From Bin127 sp965220515 (GTDB lineage: Bacteria; Chloroflexota; Dehalococcoidia; Lucifugimonadales; Lucifugimonadaceae): a stretch of 64,000 nt of DNA. Positions within the stretch are counted from its first letter, which is position 1, and each line of letters starts with the position of its first letter. Below are positions 42,848 to 50,678 of the stretch, piece by piece. The DNA is taken from contig OZ244831.1 in assembly GCA_965220515.1 (NCBI GenBank), positions 1,302,001 to 1,366,000 on the forward strand, in the 5' to 3' direction. Below the pieces are notes generated by a model that was not told the DNA's origin, made no database searches, and saw nothing but the letters and a program-made list of their open reading frames with translations. The position numbers were made by a program, and so were the translations under genes.

Positions 42848-43864
42848 ATGGCTGAAAAACAACAAAAGTCAGAGCGGTTGGCATACAACCGCACCATCGG
42901 AGTCACCGCCATGTTCGGCCGTGGCTTCTATTACCCCGTCGACATCGTCGCCGGCGAAGACGACCGCTTGTACGTCCTCAACCGCTCGTCAGATGGTGAC
43001 AAACGAGGGGTGCGCGTCACCATCATGAACCTCGAAGAGGACTACTTCGGGATCTTCGGCGCTTGGGGAGCGGAGAACGGCCAGTTCACCTGGCCCAACT
43101 CGATCACCATGGACAGCGAACAGAGAGTCATCATCAGCGACGATTACCTCAACCGAATAACCGTGATGTCCACCGACGGGGACTTCATCGAAAAGTGGGG
43201 CGAACTCGGTTCCGATGAGGGGCAACTCGATGGGCCTACTGGCCTCACAATGAATGACGATGATCTGTTGATCTCCGATCACCGCAACTTCCGAATTCAG
43301 CGGTTTTCGTCTGACGGCGAATTCAAAGGGTCTTTCGGTAAAGCCGGTTCCAATGAAGGCGAATTCAACATGCCTTGGGGCATTTGCTCTTCCCCCGACG
43401 GCAACGTGCTCGTCGCCGACTGGGGCAACGACCGAATTCAGAAGGTGACCCCTGACGGTGAGTTCGTCGCGGCATGGGGAAGCTCCGGTGAAGGTGACGG
43501 CGAGCTTCACCGTCCGTCTAGCGCCTGCGAAGACGAAGATGGGTATGTTTACGTCGCCGACTGGGGCAATCATCGCATCCAAGTCTTCGACCCTGACGGC
43601 GAATCTGTTCAAACCAATCGCGGGCAGGCCACGATCTCAAAGTGGTCTCAAGCATTCCTCGACACAAACAAAGAAGAGGCTGCAGCGCGAGCAGAGGCGA
43701 ATCTTGACCTAGACCCGGACCTGTTCGAGAGAGATGCCAACGAAGAGTCTTCTCACATCGAGAAATACTTCTGGGGACCATCGTCGATCAGACTCATCGG
43801 CGACCACGTCTATGTAGTCGACACTGTCCGACACCGAATCCAAGTTTTCGACGTAATCGCTTAA
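42848..43864 (+). CDS. NHL-repeat six-bladed beta-propeller protein
   Basis: A 338-residue protein made of repeating blades of about 47 residues. Examples are FGAWGAENGQFTWPNSITMD, WGELGSDEGQLDGPTGLTMN, FGKAGSNEGEFNMPWGICSS and WGSSGEGDGELHRPSSACED, each followed by a D-x-x-N-x-R-I-x-x-[FV] strand. An acidic insert (residues about 260-300, AAARAEANLDLDPDLFERDA) interrupts the last blade. NHL propellers bind proteins, RNA or ligands. Its position between DUF1800 and DUF1501 suggests a scaffold for that pair. No signal peptide is visible. The gaps on either side are 65 and 77 bp, consistent with an operon. Confidence 0.9.
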   Translation: MAEKQQKSERLAYNRTIGVTAMFGRGFYYPVDIVAGEDDRLYVLNRSSDGDKRGVRVTIMNLEEDYFGIFGAWGAENGQFTWPNSITMDSEQRVIISDDYLNRITVMSTDGDFIEKWGELGSDEGQLDGPTGLTMNDDDLLISDHRNFRIQRFSSDGEFKGSFGKAGSNEGEFNMPWGICSSPDGNVLVADWGNDRIQKVTPDGEFVAAWGSSGEGDGELHRPSSACEDEDGYVYVADWGNHRIQVFDPDGESVQTNRGQATISKWSQAFLDTNKEEAAARAEANLDLDPDLFERDANEESSHIEKYFWGPSSIRLIGDHVYVVDTVRHRIQVFDVIA

Positions 43865-43905
43865 ACCAACAAGGGGATTGCCAAAGCCGCAACACCAAAT
43901 CATCG

Positions 43906-43934
43906 CCTCTCCCTTGATGGAAGAGAGCAGGAGG
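43906..43934 (+). repeat. Decayed family C hairpin repeat that carries the DUF1501 ribosome binding site
   Basis: GCCTCTCCCTTGATGGAAGA followed by GAGCAGGAGG corresponds to the family C hairpin with substitutions in its second arm. The AGGAGG at 43929-43934 lies 7 bp before the DUF1501 start codon and serves as its Shine-Dalgarno site. Confidence 0.55.
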
Positions 43935-43941
43935 AAATCTA

Positions 43942-45072
43942 ATGACATCGCAACGTGACCCAGCTTTGGTGGTCATCCAGCTCTCTGGCGGAAACGACGC
44001 CTTGAACACGGTTGTGCCCTACACAAACGGCATCTATCAGGACTCTAGAACGGCGATCCGCCTCGAGGAGCACGAAGTCCTTGACTTAAACGGCAAACTT
44101 GGCTTGCACCCCAGCATGGGGCCGATCAAGAACCTGTGGGATCAAGGCAACGTCGCCGTCGTAAACGGTATCGGATACCCCAAGCCCAACCGCTCCCACT
44201 TCCGATCCATGGACATCTGGCACACCGCTGAATCGGTTGACGTCGCCCCCGACGGCTGGCTCGGACGAACCATTAGGGAGATCGATCCCGAACACCAGAA
44301 CGTCGTCGCTGGAGTCAACTTCGGACGCGGATTGCCGCGAGCTCTTCACTGCAAGGGTGTCCCGGTGGCATCCGTCGGCAATCTGGCCACTTACGGATTG
44401 ATGCCCGACATCGAAGACATGGAGACACGCGACCTCGCGCTTAACATCTTCACTCGAATGTACGGCCCGCGCGAAGGCAGGGACCACATTCTGGAAGCGA
44501 TCGGCGACACCGGCATGAGCGCCTACCTCGGTGCCGACATCCTCCGGGAAGCCCCCGCACAGTACCGATCATCCGTCGAGTACGGCGACAACATGATCGC
44601 TCAGCAGATGAAAGACATCGCGCAAGTCTTGTGCGCCGATGTCGGCACCCGCATCTTCTACACTCAGCACGGATCGTACGACACGCACTCTGGCGAGCTC
44701 CTCAACCACGCCACGCTGTGGGATGAACTTGCCAATGCCGTCGGAGATTTCTACGCAGACCTCGAAGAGCACGGCCTTGGAGACGACGCTGTAGTCATGG
44801 TCTTCAGCGAGTTTGGACGCAGAATCGACGACAACGGCTCCGGCACCGATCACGGCTCCGGAGGCGTCGCGTTCGTAATGGGCAACCCTGTCAAAGGCGG
44901 CCTCTACGGCGAATACCCGTCACTCGAACCTCGAGACCAAGTCGAAGGCGACATGGCCTACAACAACGACTTCCGAGGCTTGTACGCTACCCTGCTCGAC
45001 GATTGGATGGGCATTGACCCCAACCCGATCCTGGGCGGCAACTACGAACAATTCGACATGATTGCGCGGTAG
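43942..45072 (+). CDS. DUF1501 family protein
   Basis: A 376-residue protein with the family blocks LVVIQLSGGNDALNTVVPY, LHPSMGPIKNLWDQGNVAVVNGIGYP, NRSHFRSMDIWHTA, QHGSYDTHSGEL, VVMVFSEFGRRIDDNGSGTDHGSGG and a C-terminal DFRGLYATLLDDW. The fold belongs to the alkaline-phosphatase/sulfatase superfamily and the Asp/His-rich blocks probably bind metal. Most DUF1501 proteins begin with a twin-arginine signal; this one starts directly at the first domain strand, so it appears cytoplasmic unless escorted. The strong AGGAGG site at 7 bp supports this start. It ends the three-gene cluster and is followed by a good terminator. Confidence 0.93.
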   Translation: MTSQRDPALVVIQLSGGNDALNTVVPYTNGIYQDSRTAIRLEEHEVLDLNGKLGLHPSMGPIKNLWDQGNVAVVNGIGYPKPNRSHFRSMDIWHTAESVDVAPDGWLGRTIREIDPEHQNVVAGVNFGRGLPRALHCKGVPVASVGNLATYGLMPDIEDMETRDLALNIFTRMYGPREGRDHILEAIGDTGMSAYLGADILREAPAQYRSSVEYGDNMIAQQMKDIAQVLCADVGTRIFYTQHGSYDTHSGELLNHATLWDELANAVGDFYADLEEHGLGDDAVVMVFSEFGRRIDDNGSGTDHGSGGVAFVMGNPVKGGLYGEYPSLEPRDQVEGDMAYNNDFRGLYATLLDDWMGIDPNPILGGNYEQFDMIAR

Positions 45073-45099
45073 GACGACCGTAGCGTTTATGCGCATTCG

Positions 45100-45139
45100 A
45101 CGGCGGTGCGACGATCCTCCTTGTCACACCGCCGTTTTT
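45100..45139 (+). terminator. Rho-independent terminator after DUF1501
   Basis: ACGGCGGTG (45100-45108) pairs perfectly with CACCGCCGT (45127-45135) over 9 bp with an 18-nt loop, followed by a T-run (45135-45139). It lies 28 bp after the DUF1501 stop. Confidence 0.8.
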
Positions 45140-45286
45140 CATTCACCAAAGCCATGGTATGCCGTACGGTTTTGACACCGCAAGAATGCATCTCGGATTT
45201 CCGATCAATTTTGGGGTTCCAAAACCTGCGTCAAGACTCCGCGTCAAAGTAAGGAACTGGAAAATCCCCGCGAGCGAGTTGAAAAG

Positions 45287-45856
45287 CTAACGGGACACGG
45301 CGCAAATGTCCGGGCGATAGATCTGGCAGGTCATCCTCCAGGAAAAGCCTACTCCGGTTGTTTCCGGTCCCGCCACAGGAGTCTGCTCATCAGATACATC
45401 TACGAGCCATACGCCGCTGTAGAACTGATTCTTGGATCGGCTCCCCCACAGTCGGGAGTCAAATATCCCCAGAAGCTTGGTAGCTTTTCCCCAGACCCCA
45501 GCCTCTTCGCGGAGTTCCCGTTCTGCCGACTCTGCCCACGTCTCGCCCACATCGGTGATTCCGCCAGGCATCGCCCACAGCCCGTTGTCCTCTCGCCTAA
45601 TTAGGAGGATACGTTCGTTACGGAAAACGGCGGCATCGGCACCTACGAAGGGTGTGATATGAGATAAGTTTCCTTCATATTCCTCAATCACATCGTCCGG
45701 GGACCTCTCTTCTATAGCGGCAATGAGCCGCGCGCTCAACGACAGGACGCGACGGTACCTTTCGAGATTGTAGGGGTCTTCGGCGTATCGCGAGCCCATG
45801 TGCGCGACACTGCGCAGTTCGTCCGCGATCTGATAAATCTCGCCGACTGTGTCCAT
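45287..45856 (-). CDS. NUDIX hydrolase with N-terminal helical domain, apparently frameshifted near the C-terminus
   Basis: A 189-residue reading. The N-terminal helical domain (about 1-65, IYQIADELRSVAHMGSRYAED) is the type that precedes NUDIX domains in ADP-ribose/UDP-sugar pyrophosphatase-like proteins. The NUDIX box at 98-120 (GGITDVGETWAESAERELREEAG pattern, G-x5-E-x7-REUxEExG) is complete. After GVGF the frame gives an unlikely tail (SWRMTCQIYR). Shifting by one base at the A4 run 45343-45346 instead gives FLEDDLPDLSPGHLRRVPLA then FQLARGDFPVPYFDAES and a stop at 45231-45233. That ending is typical of the family. The gene is therefore either a recent one-base deletion mutant or carries an assembly error; its true extent is probably 45231-45856. 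Confidence 0.85.
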   Translation of the reverse strand: MDTVGEIYQIADELRSVAHMGSRYAEDPYNLERYRRVLSLSARLIAAIEERSPDDVIEEYEGNLSHITPFVGADAAVFRNERILLIRREDNGLWAMPGGITDVGETWAESAERELREEAGVWGKATKLLGIFDSRLWGSRSKNQFYSGVWLVDVSDEQTPVAGPETTGVGFSWRMTCQIYRPDICAVSR

Positions 45857-45974
45857 GCTGCTCGGCCCTCCGACCAGTTATGAAGCGTTTTTCGCACCGT
45901 TTCGAAATTTCACCAGCAAGGATCGTGCCGTTCCTTACCACGATGTTTCACCATGCGATCAGTCCGCTAATCCC

Positions 45975-47339
45975 CTATAGTTCGGAATCCAAATCCGGGT
46001 TCCGGCTCCCCCCTGTCCGCAACAACAGGTATCCAACAGCACCGGCCAGTAAAGACGCCCCGAATATACCTATCTTGGCCTGATCAACCAAGGTAGGATC
46101 GTTGAAGGCGATGCCCGAGATAAAGATCGCCACCGTGAAGCCGATCCCCGCGAGGAAGCCCACGCCCAAAATGTGCCTCCAACCGACACCTGTGGGTAGT
46201 TGAGCCAGGCCAAGCTTGACGGCTAACCAGGTCAACCCCAAAATACCTACGGGATTTCCGATTAGAAGTCCTAATGCGATACCGAGGGTGACCTGACTCT
46301 CGAGTGCCGCTGACAACGTGTCGGCATCAAAGACGATCGCCGCATTGGCAAGAGCGAATAGGGGTAGGACGACGAAGCTGACCCACGGGTGAATGGTTGC
46401 CTCCAAGCGTTCCAAAGGTTCTTCGGTTTCTCGGCTGAGCTTCTCGATCTGGGCTACGATGGTCTGGGCTTTTTCCTCGTTCTTGTTTGCCATTGCCAGT
46501 CTGAAGTCGTGAAGCAGGTTCTTCACTGTGGCAGCGTAATCTTTGCGAAGCAAGTCTGGTTTTGATGGCACGATAGCGGCGATCAAGACCCCAGCCAATG
46601 TGGCGTGAATTCCAGACTCTAAGAAAAACTGCCACATCACGACACACAGGACGAGATAGAAGCCCATAGACCTGACCCCGAACCTCACACATAGCGCGAT
46701 CGCTACGAAAAATCCGACGCCGAGGCCGAGATTTGTCCAGTTGATCGCCTCGGTGTAGAAGGCGGCGATAACGCCGATCGCGCCCAAGTCGTCAACGATC
46801 GCCAGCCCTAGCAGGAACACTCTGAGTTCCGTCGGTACTCTCCTGCCAAGCAAGGCGAGGATACCGACTGCGAAGGCGATGTCGGTCGCCATCGGGATCC
46901 CCCAACCCACGAGGTAGTCTCCTGAATAGTTGAATAGGACGTAAATTACCGCTGGCGCCGACATTCCCCCGACCGCCGCGACAACTGGGAGGATCGCCTT
47001 TCTGAATGTAGAAAGTTCTCCGTGTAAAAGTTCTCGCTTGATTTCAAGACCGACGACGAAAAAGAAGACGGCCATGAGACCTTCGTTTACCAGATGGCGA
47101 AGATCTTCTGAGATGGCGAAGATATGGATATCGAATGAGATCTCAATGTGCCAGAAGTCGACATACGACGCTGACCATGGCGAGTTTATCCAGACGAGTG
47201 CGGCAGCCGCCGCAACCAGCAAGAAGAGTGCGCCGACCTCTTCCGTGTGAATGAAGGACTGTATCGGCCCGCGAACTGCCCTAACGATATAGGCGGGTTG
47301 CCTGATAGCCTCGGTGATGTTTTCTGGCTTATCTTTCAC
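45975..47339 (-). CDS. nhaA: Na+/H+ antiporter NhaA
   Basis: A 454-residue membrane protein with about twelve segments. The conserved Asp pair lies in LGLAIVDDLGAIGVIA, with GWGIPMATDIAFAVGILALLG before it and HLVNEGLMAVFFFVVGLEIKRELL at the N-terminal side, all hallmark NhaA sequences. It exchanges external protons for cytosolic sodium. A hydrophilic loop of about 50 residues (RLAMANKNEEKAQTIVAQIE) in the middle is longer than in E. coli NhaA, a feature seen in many non-enteric NhaA proteins. It is compatible with a saline habitat, though NhaA also occurs widely elsewhere. It has no operon partner; the NUDIX gene downstream is 118 bp away. Confidence 0.97.
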   Translation of the reverse strand: MKDKPENITEAIRQPAYIVRAVRGPIQSFIHTEEVGALFLLVAAAAALVWINSPWSASYVDFWHIEISFDIHIFAISEDLRHLVNEGLMAVFFFVVGLEIKRELLHGELSTFRKAILPVVAAVGGMSAPAVIYVLFNYSGDYLVGWGIPMATDIAFAVGILALLGRRVPTELRVFLLGLAIVDDLGAIGVIAAFYTEAINWTNLGLGVGFFVAIALCVRFGVRSMGFYLVLCVVMWQFFLESGIHATLAGVLIAAIVPSKPDLLRKDYAATVKNLLHDFRLAMANKNEEKAQTIVAQIEKLSRETEEPLERLEATIHPWVSFVVLPLFALANAAIVFDADTLSAALESQVTLGIALGLLIGNPVGILGLTWLAVKLGLAQLPTGVGWRHILGVGFLAGIGFTVAIFISGIAFNDPTLVDQAKIGIFGASLLAGAVGYLLLRTGGSRNPDLDSEL

Positions 47340-47469
47340 GCAACATGTTTCGAAACTTTAGAGCTGGACGACAAGCGAGGGTTGCAAAATGCGGGCGCTG
47401 CCTCGCGTTTAAGGATAACGGTGGGCCAAGGCGTACCGAATTGCGGACTTTTCGTTGGGAGGTTCGAAT

Positions 47470-49052
47470 CTAGGCAGGCGGGCCGGACTTGACGAAATCA
47501 AGAACCGGCACGGATTCCCGGGTCGCGCCGTCGCTAGGCATGGGGACCGTGTACGTCAGCGTCGCCTCGTCTCCCACCACCTCGACGCCTTTAACGAAGT
47601 TGCGGATCAGCGCCTTGCGCTCGGGGATGGTCCCCTCCTGCAGGAACTCACGGAAGTCCGCCACGTACCCCGCGATCTCGTCGGCCTTCGGAAGGCCGAC
47701 CCTGCGCTGCTCCAGAAGACGTTCGGCGTCGTCCCTGGCAATCTCCAGCTGCTCCTCGCGGTCCCTCAGAGACATGATGCGGGGAGACAGGATCTCGAGG
47801 GTGAGTTCGCTGGTCTCTATCGCCTCGTAGAGCCTTTCGAGACGCTGCCGCACGTCCTCAAGCTCCGCCTCCACCGTCTCCAACCTGCCCGACAGTTCGC
47901 CGGCCATGGCGTCGATCTCCTCGGCCACGAGCTGCACCAGCTCCACGATGGTCTCCTCGTCCAGTATCCGCTCCCTGATCTTGTCCACCACGAACGCCTC
48001 GACTCTGGGAGCGTTCAGGTAGCGTGCGCTGCACGTGCCCGCGCCGTCCCTGAAGAGCGTTCCGCAGATGTAGTAGGCGAACTTGCCGCTCTTGGCTCCC
48101 TGCGCCGTGTAGGACCTGCCGCACACCCCGCACGTCAGCAGACCGCTCAGCAGGTACGGGCTTCCAACCCGCGCCGGCCTCTGCGCCTTCGGGGCGCGCT
48201 TCCGCATGGCTTCCTGAACCGCGTCGAACAGATCCCTCGTAACCAGCGCCGGCCACGCCCCCTCCACTCTCACGGGGTCCTGCGCCTTCTCGCCCTTCGA
48301 CTTTCTGCCCCACACCGCGGTTCCCGTGTACGCCTCGTTGGTCAGCACGTAGTGGAGCCCGCGCGTGCTCCAGCGACGGCCACGGTTGGTGATGCCCCTG
48401 CCGTTCAGGTCCTTGCACAGATCCTTGAGGCCGCTGCCGCGGAGCGACTTCTCGAACATCTCCTTCACCACGGGCGCCGCTGCCGGGTCGACCTCCAGCG
48501 TGGGACGCTCCTTCGTCCCGTCTGCGACCTTGACCCTACGGTAGCCGAAGGAGCTCGCGAGGCGAGGAAGTAGCCCCGCGAGGCGGCCTCCCGCATCCCC
48601 CGCACGACCTCCTGCGCGAGGTTCTCGCTGTAGAACTCGTCCACGCTCTCGATGATCCCTTCCAGCAGCCTGCCGGTGGCGCTGTCCTCCGCCTGCTCGG
48701 TGATCGACACCACACGGATGCCCTTGCGCCGCAGCATCGACTTGAAAGCCACGGCGTGCTCGCGCTTGCGGGTGAAGCGCGAGAATTTCCAGACGAGGAT
48801 CACGTCGAACGGAGCCTTCGGCCTGCCGCCCTCCTCGATCATCTCCCTGAACTGCGGCCGGTCCGCCACGCGACCGCTCTCGGCCTCGTCAACGTACTCG
48901 CGGGCGACGGAGTAGCCGTTCCTCGCCGCGTATTCGCGCAGCGCCTTGAGCTGGGCGGACACGGACAGGTCCACGTTCTGCCGGTCGCTGGACACCCTGG
49001 CGTACAGCGCCGCCAGCGTCGGCGGCTTCGGGTGCTTGTTCTTTTTCTTCAT
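47470..49052 (-). pseudogene. Large serine recombinase, split by a one-base frameshift
   Basis: Two adjacent frames make one protein of about 525 residues. The first (49052 down to about 48555) has the resolvase catalytic domain with the Ser nucleophile at position 21 (LYARVSSDRQNVDLS), DVILVWKFSRFTRKREHAV and a helix VDEFYSENLAQEVVRGMREA. The second (to 47470) has the recombinase domain (LCKDLNGRGITNRGRRWSTR, LTNEAYTGTAVW), a zinc ribbon (LLTCGVCGRSYTAQ, YYICGTL), a coiled coil, and the C-terminus. Near 48553 one base is missing; restoring it converts ASRAPSATVG into ASRAPFGYRRVKVADG, continuing into the second part. Such enzymes integrate or excise phage-like and conjugative elements. GC content is visibly higher than in flanking genes, which suggests transfer. 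Confidence 0.85.
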
Positions 49053-49279
49053 GATTGCTCCTCCTTCGTATCTTCAAGTTCGGCGCCGGGGCGCGAGCGC
49101 AGCCTTGCCATCCGCTCTCGCCTGCGCCACTTCCGCTCCTCCATGTACAGGCGAAAGCCCTCGCGGAGGAGTTCGCTCACCGTGCTGTCATCCTCCTTCG
49201 CCACACTCCGCAGCTCCCGGGCCATATCCGGCGGCAACGAGAAGGTGACGGTGGCGGTGTTCCTGGGCTTGACGGGCAT
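49049..49279 (-). CDS. Ribbon-helix-helix DNA-binding protein coupled to the recombinase
   Basis: A 76-residue protein. The sequence ATVTFSLPPDMARELRSVAK followed by EDDSTVSELLREGFRLYMEE is a standard MetJ/CopG-type ribbon-helix-helix: one beta strand that contacts the major groove and two helices for dimerisation. A basic tail (RKWRRRERMARLRSRPGAE) follows. Its stop overlaps the recombinase start by 4 bp, so it is translationally coupled. It is probably a repressor or a recombination-directionality cofactor of the element. A perfect palindrome 25-40 bp upstream is a likely operator. Confidence 0.8.
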   Translation of the reverse strand: MPVKPRNTATVTFSLPPDMARELRSVAKEDDSTVSELLREGFRLYMEERKWRRRERMARLRSRPGAELEDTKEEQS

Positions 49280-49303
49280 GGCCTCTACTTTTCTCCGTAA
49301 ACA

Positions 49304-49318
49304 TAAGACGCAGTCTTA
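49304..49318. promoter_or_regulatory. Palindrome upstream of the ribbon-helix-helix gene, candidate operator
   Basis: TAAGACGCAGTCTTA is a perfect 6+3+6 inverted repeat located 25 bp before the ATG at 49279 on the minus strand. Its size and place fit autoregulation by the dimeric ribbon-helix-helix protein. Confidence 0.5.
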
Positions 49319-50678
49319 CTTCTATGCTCTCTCATCGGTCACCCGACGTCAAACGAGTCTAGACGGGAATCGGGCCGGGAAGATCCGAATCAGCCACATC
49401 GCAGCCGCATCGGAGCAAGCGATTTGGGTCCGGAGGGTACGTGAGACCATTGGACATGTCGAAACTTTGGACGGAAGATTTTTGGTCGGCGGGCGCCATG
49501 TCGTCGTGACGCAGATCACGTGGCATCCCGAACATTCCCGCGATCAGCGCGCTCTTAGCGGCGGACCTCCGCCTTGGTCAGCAGCCTGATTCCTTTTCTA
49601 TTGGGACCGTTCCCGTTCTCACACCACGCGTCAACTCGGTCACGTCGCAAACGTCACGTGCCGTGCGTAGACGAATTCCAATCCCGCAGGGCCGTCCCGT
49701 TTTTCGTCGGCCGGGACGTTGCATCTCCACCGAGTTGCAATCGTTTCGGGTTTTTTGGGGGTTGACAACGTGAAACGCTGCAGCCGCCCTTTGTAAGCAA
49801 TCTCCCTGTGTGAAGCGACGACGACGGATTCGTCACAACGCGTTCCCCGCGACCGGAGCGAACTGTTTCCGTCCTGCGCGGCGTGGCACCGGCAGCCATT
49901 TGTCGCCCAGCAATTCGTTTGATGTGATGGTTCGCATGTTGGACGTGACTAGGATGGGGCGGTCGGAGCCATAGACGCCGTGCACGAAACAAACCGCGAC
50001 GCGGCCCGTCGGGAACGTTAACGGCACCAGCGGCCGCGGAACGCTATATGTCCTGCCGGGCCAGTGTAGGAGACACATCAGAGAAACGACGATTGTGGAA
50101 ATGCAGGACGATTGAAACGGTTGTTTGCCAAAAAACCTCTTCGTGATCCTCGTATAGAACCGGGCAGTTATCGTTAATGGACGCGTTGGCATCGCCATTG
50201 GGCCTAGGGCGATCAACGCGGAGATATCGCCATCATCCGTCGCGTTTCGGCCTCCGAGCCACGATAGTTTTGCGGCATGTCGACGCAGCACGTCATTCCG
50301 AACGCCGCAGTTTACGACAATTGAACACCAAACTGCTCGGCCTAGGTGCTAACGGTCAAAATTACATGCATCTGGCATCGACTCGACAAGGCTTCAAGAT
50401 CGACGAGGTGAATAAATGCCGCCGGGCCGATACTCATGGTCGCCGAAGCGAAATATCGATCTCCACAAACCCGATATTGGAGGCCGGAAATTGTCTGTCT
50501 ACTCCACCCTCACTCTGCTAAGACACACCCTGACCCCAACCAAAAGCCGTGCGTAACGGCTTCAACTACGCTTCCGGCCATCCAAGGCCGAGCGATCAAC
50601 TACAGTCCGAATTCTGGGCCGTCGTCCCCATCAAAACCCTCATCGGCTGATCTATCGACGCTATTGCGCTCCGTGGTC
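49319..50678. other. 1.36-kb stretch without a credible gene
   Basis: Open frames here (for example 49833-50291 on the minus strand, 49574-49765 on the plus strand) lack motifs and have unusual amino-acid composition (many Ser, Arg, Thr, Pro). One inverted repeat CGTCCCG/CGGGACG (49693-49699 with 49712-49718) is present, without a T-run. The region lies between the recombinase cassette and the defence genes and may be degraded mobile DNA. No tRNA or att core could be recognised. Confidence 0.5.

Noticed and set aside
47450..47480. tRNA T-arm-like GGTTCGAATC next to the recombinase stop, as a tRNA or attachment core
   Set aside because: The bases on either side do not pair as a T-stem and no acceptor or anticodon arm could be found within 90 bp upstream. 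A 10-base match is possible by chance.
47455..48573. 372-codon plus-strand frame opposite the recombinase
   Set aside because: It is the antisense of a high-GC gene with clear recombinase motifs; its own translation is Arg/Leu/His-rich without motifs.
49833..50291. 152-codon minus-strand frame in the gene-free stretch
   Set aside because: Composition is not protein-like in its first half, no start context or motif is visible, and it matches nothing I recognise.
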